The position numbers and the translations under genes were made by a program. 20,317 nt of DNA, taken from assembly GCA_947174825.1 (NCBI GenBank), contig CAMWKN010000002.1:1-20317 (forward strand), written 5' to 3'. Under the pieces are notes generated by a model. That model had not been told where the DNA came from. It saw only the letters and a program-made list of their open reading frames with translations, and searched no databases. Positions 7,931 through 14,910 of this stretch are shown one piece after another. The DNA is from an uncultured Clostridium sp. (GTDB taxonomy: Bacteria; Bacillota_A; Clostridia; Lachnospirales; Lachnospiraceae). Position 1 is the first letter of the stretch. Each line of letters opens with the position of its first letter.

Positions 7931-8281
7931 ATGAACCTAACTTATGAAAAATGTGGAGATTATTTGATACCGAACTTGATACCTGATTCAGAGCCGGAGG
8001 AATCGCTGACCAAGTACGGGTTGATGAGGAGAAGTTATCTGAAGGAACACCGGAGGGGAGTTTACAGCGGGATGTTGATGACGGGCGAACTGAAGGTGCA
8101 CTGTCTGGAAATACAGAGGCAGGCGGAGGAGAGAATGGACTTCCTGACGGAGCAAATGGCGAAAACAGAGGGAGTGGACGAGGCGTTGAAAGCATCCGAT
8201 CAGATGAAATGGGTGCGGAGAATGAATAATATTAGAGCGCGGGCAGAGGAAATTGTGCTTAAAGAGATAGTATACAACTAA
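7931..8281 (+). CDS. TnpV-like transposon-encoded protein
   Basis: A 116-residue protein resembling TnpV of Tn4451-type mobilizable transposons. It has the family pattern YGLMRRSYLKEHRRGVYSGML (residues 33-53) followed by a long Arg/Glu-rich amphipathic helix. The role is unknown even in the family; such small proteins are common next to relaxases in clostridial mobile elements. The start is supported by GAGAGGA shortly upstream, 17 bases after mobA, so it is probably the last gene of the mob transcript. A hairpin follows directly. It may be DNA-binding, but no clear HTH is visible. Confidence 0.75.
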   Translation: MNLTYEKCGDYLIPNLIPDSEPEESLTKYGLMRRSYLKEHRRGVYSGMLMTGELKVHCLEIQRQAEERMDFLTEQMAKTEGVDEALKASDQMKWVRRMNNIRARAEEIVLKEIVYN

Positions 8282-8282
8282 T

Positions 8283-8312
8283 AAAGGTGGAGCGGGCGAC
8301 TGCTCCACCTTT
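8283..8312 (+). terminator. Probable terminator after the mob operon
   Basis: An 11-bp perfect inverted repeat, AAAGGTGGAGC (8283-8293) and GCTCCACCTTT (8302-8312), with an 8-base loop, begins just after the TnpV-like stop codon. It has only three T residues on the plus strand, and the same structure would also face the convergent minus-strand gene ending at 8333. It probably acts in both directions. Confidence 0.65.
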
Positions 8313-8332
8313 AAAATGTATGATAAGGAATA

Positions 8333-8503
8333 TTAGTCAAACGTTATTTTACCATGTTCTTTTTCGAATTCGGCAATATGCTTTTTCATAAGAACTTCCA
8401 ATTCTCTGTTGGCAGAACGACCATTATAATCTGCAACGTAACGGAATTTCTTAAGGATTTCAGCATCCGTCCTTAATGTAAATTTAGCTATATCAGTCAT
8501 CAT
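8333..8503 (-). CDS. Small ribbon-helix-helix (Arc-type) DNA-binding protein
   Basis: A 56-residue protein on the minus strand, too short for most gene finders. The sequence has the Arc/MetJ layout: a strand (AKFTLRTD), helix A (AEILKKFRYVADYN), a turn (GRSAN) and helix B (RELEVLMKKHIAEFEKEH). The conserved N-R-E-L-E pattern is typical of Arc-family repressors. There is a perfect GGAGGT site six bases before the first of two adjacent ATG codons (8503 and 8500). A TATAAT box lies 24-29 bases upstream on the minus strand, and the upstream region contains TGACGGC repeats that are obvious candidate operators. It is divergent from the gene at 8623, so it probably represses itself and that gene. 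It could be an orphan antitoxin, but no toxin-like partner is visible. Confidence 0.8.
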   Translation of the reverse strand: MMTDIAKFTLRTDAEILKKFRYVADYNGRSANRELEVLMKKHIAEFEKEHGKITFD

Positions 8504-8526
8504 AATAATACCTCCAATATGACATT

Positions 8527-8587
8527 ATTATACCGTCGAAATGACGGCTAAAATTATATTGACGGCACAATGACGGCATATTATAAT
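8527..8587. promoter_or_regulatory. Divergent promoter/operator region with TGACGGC repeats
   Basis: TGACGGC occurs three times, at 8542-8548, 8560-8566 and 8571-8577, with the opposite half-site CCGTC at 8533-8537. For the plus gene there is a -35 TTGACG (8559-8564), a 17-base spacer and a perfect -10 TATAAT (8582-8587). For the minus gene there is a perfect -10 TATAAT read on the minus strand at 8532-8527. The repeats lie within the -35 and spacer of the plus promoter and just upstream of the minus -10, so one bound protein could control both directions. The ribbon-helix-helix protein encoded next to it is the likely ligand. Confidence 0.75.
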
Positions 8588-8622
8588 TCAATATAAGAGA
8601 AAGAAGCGGGAGGTAATACGGA

Positions 8623-9018
8623 GTGGAAAAAAGAGAGGAAAATTTACTGGATATTCTTGCGGAAGAAAGGATACACACGGCTTTGCAGAATATACTTGAT
8701 GAAAGCGATTTGTATAAATGTGCAGAGAGGGAGGTAGATGAATCGTTAAATGAACTGGAGAAAGCCGGATTGAGCAGAAAGCAAAACATGTTGGTTGATA
8801 AGGCGCTTTCTGCTACTAATGCCAGCGGAGCCGCTTATGGCACAACTGCTTATAAGCAGGGGCTTTATGATGGCATCAAGTTAATGACAGAAGTAAAACA
8901 GATTAATCAGGTTGGTAGTATATTGAATGAGCAGAAGTTAGGTTGTGAAAAAGTGATGGAAGCTTATGAAGAGGATCTTGTTATCAAGAAAATTAAAGAC
9001 GTAGCTATTATGATATAG
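8623..9018 (+). CDS. Small conserved-looking protein, function unknown
   Basis: A 131-residue, mostly helical protein I do not recognise with confidence. Its layout (short acidic helices, then AAYGTTAYKQGLYDGIKLMTEV around residues 70-95) is reminiscent of the DUF6809-type small proteins of Clostridia, but this is a weak resemblance. There is no signal peptide, membrane segment or catalytic motif. It starts with GTG at 8623, chosen because GGGAGGT lies eight bases upstream and the promoter ends 36 bases before. It is divergently arranged with the ribbon-helix-helix gene and probably regulated by it. It may be a third component of the mobility module or an unknown cargo gene. Confidence 0.6.
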   Translation: MEKREENLLDILAEERIHTALQNILDESDLYKCAEREVDESLNELEKAGLSRKQNMLVDKALSATNASGAAYGTTAYKQGLYDGIKLMTEVKQINQVGSILNEQKLGCEKVMEAYEEDLVIKKIKDVAIMI

Positions 9019-9057
9019 AACTGGAGAGAGAATATTATATATAGTTTGTAGAAGATG

Positions 9058-9077
9058 GGAGTAGTGAACACTACTCC
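9058..9077. terminator. Possible terminator hairpin
   Basis: GGAGTAGTG (9058-9066) and CACTACTCC (9069-9077) form a perfect 9-bp inverted repeat with two bases between them, 40 bases after the stop of the upstream gene. Only a weak T-rich tail follows (TATTTACAT). It marks the end of the mobility segment and the start of a clearly more AT-rich part. Confidence 0.5.
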
Positions 9078-9122
9078 TATTTACATATACAAAGCGGAAT
9101 TATTTTCAAATAAACTTGTCTA

Positions 9123-9151
9123 TTGACTTAAATTATACTGTTTTCTTAAAT
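9123..9151 (+). promoter_or_regulatory. Possible promoter of the restriction-modification operon
   Basis: TTGACT (9123-9128), a 17-base spacer and TTAAAT (9146-9151) match the promoter consensus moderately. A second -10-like TACAAT is at 9161-9166 without a good -35. The start codon of the first operon gene is 300 bases downstream, leaving a long leader. The remaining gap 9167-9451 shows no clear gene, RNA fold or repeat apart from the weak decayed frame described separately. Confidence 0.4.
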
Positions 9152-9270
9152 GATTTATGGTACAATATTATGGGGTTTTGTTGAATTATTGAAAAATAAT
9201 TTGAACACAATAGTTGATAAACTTGGAACAAAAAGTCTTCACAAAAACATAACAGAGAGTGGATATTACA

Positions 9271-9450
9271 ATGATTGACATGGCATTAGTAATGAAAAGA
9301 CGAAATCTGACAATTCTGAGGCAAGGGTAGAAAAGAGTCATGTTTTATCAAGAGTATAATGCACTGAAATGAGATGTTGCTGGCATCAGAGCATTCTTAA
9401 AGATGGAGTGTCAAAAGATAATATCCTACCACAAAGAAATGAGGAATTGA
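9271..9450 (+). pseudogene. Possible decayed small ORF in the operon leader
   Basis: A single frame runs from an ATG at 9271 to a TGA at 9448-9450, interrupted by TAG at 9328-9330 and TGA at 9370-9372. The pieces are a basic peptide beginning MIDMALVMKRRNLTI, then MFYQEYNALK, then DVAGIRAFLKMECQKII. The first piece looks like the start of a small regulator, and controller genes often precede restriction genes. However, open stretches of 13-25 codons are expected by chance in such DNA. It may be no gene at all. Confidence 0.2.
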
Positions 9451-9451
9451 T

Positions 9452-10393
9452 ATGGAACACCAAAGATTATATGTTGTTGATAATTCATCTTATGAACAGA
9501 CTGTTAAGCGGTATTTAACTGAGTGGTGTCAGGTTTCAAAACAAATGGATATAGCAACTGGGTATTTTGAAATTGGTGGTTTACTTGATTTGGATCAAAA
9601 TTGGCAGAAGTTAGATAAAATCAGGATAATTCTTGGCAATGAAATGACTAAGAGAACAAAAGATGTGATTGATATGGTCGTAAAAGCTTTGCTTTCACGG
9701 CTTAAAGAGAGCGTAGATAAGGAACAGGAGCATAATGAATTCCTGATAGGAGTTCCGGCAGTTGTAGAAGCTATGAAATCCCGGAAAATCGAGTGTCGTG
9801 TCTATGATAATGACAAGTTTCATGCAAAAGCATATATTACATACTTCCGTGATGATTATAGAAATAGCTTTATTTCTTCAATGAATTTGCCAGAGGGTTA
9901 TGCACTTGTAGGATCAAGTAATTTCACCCATGCTGGACTTACGAAAAATATTGAATTGAATGTCCAAGTTGATAATGAAGTTGCAGAATTGCAAAAATGG
10001 TTTGAGGTACGTTGGTCTGAGGGAACGGATATAACGGAGGCTGTATTACAAGTAATTGAAAATCATAGTAGAGAATATAAGCCATTTGATGTTTATTTTC
10101 GCTCAATGTATGAATATTTTAGGAGTAGAGAGGAGACTATATCAGAATGGGAAAATCATGAGTCTGTCGTATATAAAGAATTATCTCAATATCAGAAAGA
10201 TGGTTACAATAGCCTTATTTCAATTGCAAATAGATATGGCGGAGCCTTTTTATGTGATGGTGTTGGACTCGGAAAGACTTTTATTGGTCAAATGCTGATT
10301 GAACGATTTGTTAAGAAAGAGCGTAAGAATGTAGTTTTGATGGTTCCTGCATCTGCTCGAGTATCGGTATGGGAAACAACAATTAAGAAATAG
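9452..10393 (+). CDS. PLD-nuclease/SF2-helicase, N-terminal part, ended by an in-frame TAG
   Basis: The first 313 codons of a phospholipase D-type nuclease fused to an SF2 (SNF2/HepA-like) helicase. The PLD domain (about residues 1-200) has the HxK motif FHAKAYITYF (H124, K126) and the companion GSSNFTHAGL (154-163), as in BfiI-like nucleases that act as dimers. A linker leads to the helicase Q-motif region (LSQYQKDGYNSL) and the Walker A CDGVGLGKT (K275). TAG at 10391-10393 stops translation just after ARVSVWETTIKK, before the DEAH box. The downstream sequence continues in the same frame with the rest of the helicase, so this is one gene broken by a point nonsense mutation. A GAGGA site precedes the ATG by six bases. 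The truncated product keeps the whole nuclease domain but cannot hydrolyse ATP normally. Confidence 0.88.
   Translation: MEHQRLYVVDNSSYEQTVKRYLTEWCQVSKQMDIATGYFEIGGLLDLDQNWQKLDKIRIILGNEMTKRTKDVIDMVVKALLSRLKESVDKEQEHNEFLIGVPAVVEAMKSRKIECRVYDNDKFHAKAYITYFRDDYRNSFISSMNLPEGYALVGSSNFTHAGLTKNIELNVQVDNEVAELQKWFEVRWSEGTDITEAVLQVIENHSREYKPFDVYFRSMYEYFRSREETISEWENHESVVYKELSQYQKDGYNSLISIANRYGGAFLCDGVGLGKTFIGQMLIERFVKKERKNVVLMVPASARVSVWETTIKK
10391..10393 (+). other. In-frame amber codon splitting the PLD-helicase gene
   Basis: The frames before (from 9452) and after (to 12547) are identical modulo three, and the encoded protein resumes immediately (AAA-TAG-ATT-CCG) with continuous helicase homology. 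One base change from TAT, TGG, AAG or CAG would explain it. Other genes in this window end in TAG (for example 5487, 9018, 14901, 17985), so TAG is a normal stop in this genome. Full length without the stop would be 1031 residues. Confidence 0.9.
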
Positions 10394-10405
10394 ATTCCGG
10401 AAATT

Positions 10406-12547
10406 TTGGAGAGTTTTTATCCATTTAAAATTATTAATCATACTGATTTGTTACTTGAAAAAAATGAAAATCTTATGCAACAAATTGCTGAGCAGGCAGA
10501 GATTATTGTAATTGATGAAGCACATCATTTTCGTAATAGATCTTCTAATAGATATCGCAAACTATTTGAAATGATGGCTACAGGTTCTCCAAAGGAAATG
10601 TTTATGTTGACTGCAACTCCAATTAACAACAGTTTTTTAGATTTGCAACATCTTATTGAATTGTTTACACATCGTCAAGATGATTATTTTGCTGCAGCAC
10701 CACTTGGAATTCATAGCCTTGCTGGTCATTTCAAAAAAATGGAGACAAAGCTAACAACAATGACGGGGACGAGTGTTTCAGACTCCATAGATGTTTCGGA
10801 TGATATTTTTAGAGGTGATCAACTCGTTAATGAATTGGTTGTACAAAGAAGTCGTGCTTATGTAAAAAGGAGTTTATCGTGTGAAGAAGGAGCAAAAGTC
10901 CTTTTCTCTATTAGGCAGGCACCAATTGTAGCAAATTATTCTTTGCGGAAATCATATGGCAATTTGATTGATCATTTTGTTGATTCGTTTTATCGTAAGG
11001 ATAAAAAAACGGGGAAAACGCTGCCTATATTGGCTTTAGCAGTTTATTCTCCGTATGAGGAAACTTATTATATTGGCGATAAGTCGAAGATTGACGATAT
11101 GGTTTCTGGACGACAACAGCAAGTAGTAAACCTAATAAGACAATTGCTATTAAAACGATTTGAAAGTTCGATAGAGGCTTTTGCTGAGACATGTGTAAGA
11201 ATATATGCCCGGTTAAGGAAATTCATAATTGATTATCAGGAATATGGCAATAAGCGACAGATAGAAAGGTTTATGAATAGACAGTCTGACATAAGTGATT
11301 ATGTTAATCATTTTATTGCTGAAAATATAGACGCTGTGGTTGAAAATTTTGAAGATGATCTTCTGGATTATGTTTGGGAAATAGAGGATAATTTAGATGT
11401 ATCTGATTTTGATATTCGTGCAATGATTGACGACACCATTCTTGATATGGAAGTCCTTGCAGAGTTTATTGGGGATATAATGGGATTCAGAACGGAGAAT
11501 GATGATAAAATTCGTGAACTTGTGAGGATTCTCAGAGAAGATCCGCATATAGTTGGGAAGAAAGTGATCATTTTCTCTGAATATCGTGCAACTGCAAAAT
11601 ACATATATAGAGAATTATTAAAAGCTGGATTTGAACATGTGGAAGAAACAGATGGACAGAGCAAAGGAAATCGTCACGAATTGGTGCAACGGTTTGCCCC
11701 ATATTACAATGATAAATCTTCGGCAGAAATAAGTGATGAAATTAATATACTGATTGCAACAGATGTTCTCGCTGAGGGACTAAATCTTCAAGACGCTTCT
11801 TGCCTGATTAATTATGAATTGCATTGGAATCCAGTTCGTTTGATGCAGAGAATTGGACGTGTGGACAGGAGAAGAAATGCAGATGTAGAAGCGAAGATGC
11901 TTCAGGATCATCCAGAATACGCTAATGATAGAGATAAGGCGTTCTATTGGAACTTTTTGCCACCAGTAGAATTGGAAAAACTGTTATCTTTATATGAAAC
12001 TGTCTCCAAAAAGACTTTGCGAATATCTAAAGCATTTGGAATTGAAGGCAAAAAATTGCTGACTCCCGATGATGATTATGAAGCATTGAAGGAATTTAAT
12101 TCACAGTATGAAGGAGAAACATCTTTGGATGAAGAAATGTCACTGGCATATCAGGATTTGCTTAATGAAAATCCGCTGTATGAGGATATTCTTCCAACAT
12201 TGCCAAAGAAAATGTATAGTGGAAAAGTAGCATTTTCAAAGCCTGGATTTTTTTTCTGCTATGAATTACCAACTAAGAGGGCTGATGGTAAATGGACTGC
12301 TGGCAATGGATTATATAGGTGGTATTTTATTGAAAATGAGACCAACAAAATTAATGAACAAGCCTATGATATATGGAAAGAGATAAGATGTTTGCCAGAA
12401 CAAGAAAGGTATTTGATTACAACGGAGGAAGAATTTTCATCGGTTCGTAAAACAGTTGAAGCATATATTAAAAAGACATATATGCGTGCAATACAGGCAC
12501 CGATTGGTGTGAAGATTCGATTAGTAACATGGATGCAATTGTGTTAA
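10406..12547 (+). CDS. PLD-nuclease/SF2-helicase, C-terminal part after the TAG
   Basis: The remaining helicase, 713 codons from an in-frame TTG at 10406. It has the DEAH box VIDEAHHFRN (residues 35-44 here), motif III LTATPINN (68-75), then a long mostly helical insertion (about 80-370). The second RecA-like domain follows with VIIFSEYRATA (motif IV), ATDVLAEGLNLQ (motif V) and QRIGRVDRRR (motif VI). The C-terminal 150 residues are unassigned and end with IGVKIRLVTWM. It lacks Walker A, which is in the upstream piece, so alone it cannot be a working helicase. No convincing ribosome binding site precedes 10406. Expression would need reinitiation or read-through. The two halves together form the presumed motor and nuclease of the restriction system. 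The downstream methyltransferase starts 38 bases later. Confidence 0.88.
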   Translation: MESFYPFKIINHTDLLLEKNENLMQQIAEQAEIIVIDEAHHFRNRSSNRYRKLFEMMATGSPKEMFMLTATPINNSFLDLQHLIELFTHRQDDYFAAAPLGIHSLAGHFKKMETKLTTMTGTSVSDSIDVSDDIFRGDQLVNELVVQRSRAYVKRSLSCEEGAKVLFSIRQAPIVANYSLRKSYGNLIDHFVDSFYRKDKKTGKTLPILALAVYSPYEETYYIGDKSKIDDMVSGRQQQVVNLIRQLLLKRFESSIEAFAETCVRIYARLRKFIIDYQEYGNKRQIERFMNRQSDISDYVNHFIAENIDAVVENFEDDLLDYVWEIEDNLDVSDFDIRAMIDDTILDMEVLAEFIGDIMGFRTENDDKIRELVRILREDPHIVGKKVIIFSEYRATAKYIYRELLKAGFEHVEETDGQSKGNRHELVQRFAPYYNDKSSAEISDEINILIATDVLAEGLNLQDASCLINYELHWNPVRLMQRIGRVDRRRNADVEAKMLQDHPEYANDRDKAFYWNFLPPVELEKLLSLYETVSKKTLRISKAFGIEGKKLLTPDDDYEALKEFNSQYEGETSLDEEMSLAYQDLLNENPLYEDILPTLPKKMYSGKVAFSKPGFFFCYELPTKRADGKWTAGNGLYRWYFIENETNKINEQAYDIWKEIRCLPEQERYLITTEEEFSSVRKTVEAYIKKTYMRAIQAPIGVKIRLVTWMQLC

Positions 12548-12585
12548 TAATATCATTGCATTTGGATTAAGTGAGGTACAGAACG

Positions 12586-13716
12586 ATGCGAGCAATGTCT
12601 TTGTTTGCAAATATTGGAGTGGCAGAAGCTTATCTTGAAAAGATAGGTGTCAATGTTGTGCTTGCAAATGAATTAGTTGAAAGAAGAGCAAGATTATACT
12701 CTACAATATATCCAGATACTGAGATGATTTGTGGTGATATAACGGACGAGAGTGTCTATCAGGAACTTAAGAATAAAGCTATTCAAAAGGGGGTTGAAAC
12801 TATTATAGCCACACCGCCCTGTCAAGGATTTAGTAGAGCTTATAGAAATCAAGATGAACATGATATGAGGAATCTTCTGATTGCACCAGTGGTTCGGATG
12901 ATTTTAGACATAAATCCGAAGTATGTTTTTATTGAAAATGTGCCTCAACTAATCGAAAAAACAATATATATTGAAGGAGATGAGATATTAATACCTGATT
13001 ATCTGAAAAAGTATTTGGGAGGATTATATTCACTCTCTTTTAATCAAATAGATACAAAAGATTATTCTGTTCCGCAGAGCAGACACAGAACGATTATTTT
13101 AATGACACGCCTAGATCAGAGTAAGAAATGGGTATTGCCTGATCCGGATAAATCAATTGTAACATTGGAAGATGCAATTGGTGATTTGCCATCGCTTGAC
13201 CCCTTTGTTAAAGATATTGATACTCTAGCATTTCAAAAACTATTCCCTGATTATGAGATTAAGAGAATGAAAGGTATGAAGGTATCAAAATGGCATCTTC
13301 CACCTGTACATATAGAAAGACAAGTGATAACCATGATGCACACTCCGACAGGTAAAACTGCTTTTGACAATGATAAGTACATTCCACAAAAAGCTGATGG
13401 AACGACTGTAACAGGATATAAGAGTACATATAGACGATTGAGATGGAGTGATCCTGCCAGTACAGTAACAATGGATAACAGAAAAATTTCATCACAGAAT
13501 AATGTCCATCCGGGGCGTTATCTGGGAATTGATGAGGACGGAGACGTTCTTTATTCGGATCCAAGAGTATTGACGTTATTTGAATTGATGCGAGTAATGT
13601 CTTTGCCTGATGATTGGGCGTTACCTAATGATACAAATATAGCTTTTGTCCGTTCCGTTATTGGAGAAGGGATTCCGCCTTTATTTGTAAAAAAAGTTTT
13701 TGAAAACATAGTTTAA
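12586..13716 (+). CDS. C5-cytosine DNA methyltransferase, first of two paralogs
   Basis: A 376-residue Dcm-type enzyme that transfers methyl from S-adenosylmethionine to C5 of cytosine. Motif I is SLFANIGVAEA, motif IV ATPPCQGFS with catalytic C79, motif VI IENVPQL, motif VIII PQSRHRTIIL. Motif X is the variant IGEGIPP near the C-terminus. The target-recognition region (about 230-320) includes KWHLPPVHIERQV and TYRRLRWSDPASTVTM. Motif I lacks the usual FAGIGG glycines, as does its neighbour, which places both in a divergent branch. The frame opens at a GTG (12571), but that GTGAGGT is better read as the ribosome binding site for the ATG at 12586. It is 15 bases ahead of its paralog and in one operon with it. 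It probably protects host DNA from the linked nuclease. Confidence 0.9.
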   Translation: MRAMSLFANIGVAEAYLEKIGVNVVLANELVERRARLYSTIYPDTEMICGDITDESVYQELKNKAIQKGVETIIATPPCQGFSRAYRNQDEHDMRNLLIAPVVRMILDINPKYVFIENVPQLIEKTIYIEGDEILIPDYLKKYLGGLYSLSFNQIDTKDYSVPQSRHRTIILMTRLDQSKKWVLPDPDKSIVTLEDAIGDLPSLDPFVKDIDTLAFQKLFPDYEIKRMKGMKVSKWHLPPVHIERQVITMMHTPTGKTAFDNDKYIPQKADGTTVTGYKSTYRRLRWSDPASTVTMDNRKISSQNNVHPGRYLGIDEDGDVLYSDPRVLTLFELMRVMSLPDDWALPNDTNIAFVRSVIGEGIPPLFVKKVFENIV

Positions 13717-13731
13717 TTGGAGTATAAAAAG

Positions 13732-14901
13732 ATGGATGAGATTATAGGATTATCGCTCTTTGCTAATGTTGGTATTGCTGAAGCGATGTTTGAAACAATA
13801 GGTGTAAATATTGTACTTGCTAACGAAGTTGATCAAAAAAGAGCTCTTTTTTATAGTGAGGTTTATCCACATACGGAAATGATTTGTGGGGATATTATTG
13901 ATAAAGAAGTTAGAGATGAGATTGTTAGCAAAGCTATTGCAGAAGGTGTGAACTTAATAATAGCTACACCACCTTGCCAAGGCATGAGTGTTGCAGGAAA
14001 TAGAGATCCCGAAGATCCACGTAATCAGCTTATTTTCTATGCTATGGATGTTATTCATCGTGTATCACCTGATTTTGTAATGCTTGAAAATGTACCAAGA
14101 CAGTTGAAAACAAAAATCCGAGTTAATAATAAATTAGTTAAAATTCCTGACTATATTATGTCTGAACTCGGTGATGACTATATATTCAACGAGAATACAC
14201 TTGCTAAGGCAAAAGACTTTGGTGTTCCGCAGCTTCGCGAAAGGAACATTTATCTTCTTGTTAAGAAAAAGTGGGGGATTAGGTGGGAATTTCCGTCAAA
14301 GGTTCAAGAGGTAACATTACAAGAAGCAATAGGCAATCTACCTTCATTAGATCCTCTGTTGCAAGAAGGTATAGATTTAACATTGGAGAAATTTCCTGAT
14401 TACGAAAAAAAGCGTCTTGAGGGTGAGAAAATATCTAAATGGCATCATCCTCCGGTTCATCCGTGGAGACAAGTCGAATGGATGATTCATACTCCGACAG
14501 GAACATCTGCTATTTTTAACGAAATATACTATCCTCAGAAAAAAGATGGTACAGAGATAAAGGCCCATCATAATCATTATCGTCGAATGAGTTGGGATAA
14601 ACCAGCTAGGACAATAACAATGTTTAATGGTTATATTTCCACACTTGCAACGGTTCATCCAGGAAGAGCGTATCAGGAGGGAACGGATACGCTTTATAGT
14701 GATGCACGTGCGTTATCTATATATGAATTATTTATTGTTATGTCCATACCGTTGGATTGGCCTGTTCCCAAATGGGTAGATGATTCATTTTTGCGCTTTG
14801 TCATTGGAGAAGGTATACCATCAAAAATGGCGAGAGATATTTTGGAGAATTTACTTTTGGGTATACAGGGGTGTAAGACCACGAAAAACGATAGGGTCTA
14901 G
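13732..14901 (+). CDS. C5-cytosine DNA methyltransferase, second of two paralogs
   Basis: A 389-residue Dcm-type methyltransferase, colinear with and clearly related to the preceding enzyme over its whole length. It has motif I SLFANVGIAEA, motif IV ATPPCQGMS with catalytic C82, motif VI LENVPRQ, motif VIII PQLRERNIYLL and motif X IGEGIPS. Shared marker segments such as TEMICGDI, SKWH-PPVH, HTPTG and YYPQKKDG show tandem duplication. The target-recognition part differs (HPWRQVEWMIHTP, YRRMSWDKPARTITM), which suggests a different strand or sequence. The ATG at 13732 is preceded by TTGGAG nine bases upstream; the earlier in-frame TTG at 13717 is part of that site. The next gene starts nine bases after its stop. 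Pairs of C5 methyltransferases are known to serve asymmetric recognition sites, one per strand. Confidence 0.9.
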   Translation: MDEIIGLSLFANVGIAEAMFETIGVNIVLANEVDQKRALFYSEVYPHTEMICGDIIDKEVRDEIVSKAIAEGVNLIIATPPCQGMSVAGNRDPEDPRNQLIFYAMDVIHRVSPDFVMLENVPRQLKTKIRVNNKLVKIPDYIMSELGDDYIFNENTLAKAKDFGVPQLRERNIYLLVKKKWGIRWEFPSKVQEVTLQEAIGNLPSLDPLLQEGIDLTLEKFPDYEKKRLEGEKISKWHHPPVHPWRQVEWMIHTPTGTSAIFNEIYYPQKKDGTEIKAHHNHYRRMSWDKPARTITMFNGYISTLATVHPGRAYQEGTDTLYSDARALSIYELFIVMSIPLDWPVPKWVDDSFLRFVIGEGIPSKMARDILENLLLGIQGCKTTKNDRV

Positions 14902-14910
14902 GAGGAGAAT

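Noticed and set aside
7929..8308. Minus-strand frames over the TnpV-like gene
   Set aside because: Pro/Ser/Phe-rich antisense shadows of a gene with a good start and family resemblance.
8521..8590. CRISPR array suggested by the TGACGGC repeats
   Set aside because: The repeats are only 7 bases, irregularly spaced at 11 and 18 bases and sit in a promoter; there are no spacers and no cas genes.
8493..8789. Minus-strand frame over the divergent control region
   Set aside because: It crosses the promoter and operator region and the 5' part of the plus-strand gene. The 56-residue RHH gene explains the minus strand better.
9452..12547. Reading TAG at 10391 as a recoded sense codon
   Set aside because: Several other genes in the window end in TAG and no recoding signal or hairpin is visible after it, so a nonsense mutation (or sequencing error) is the simpler explanation.
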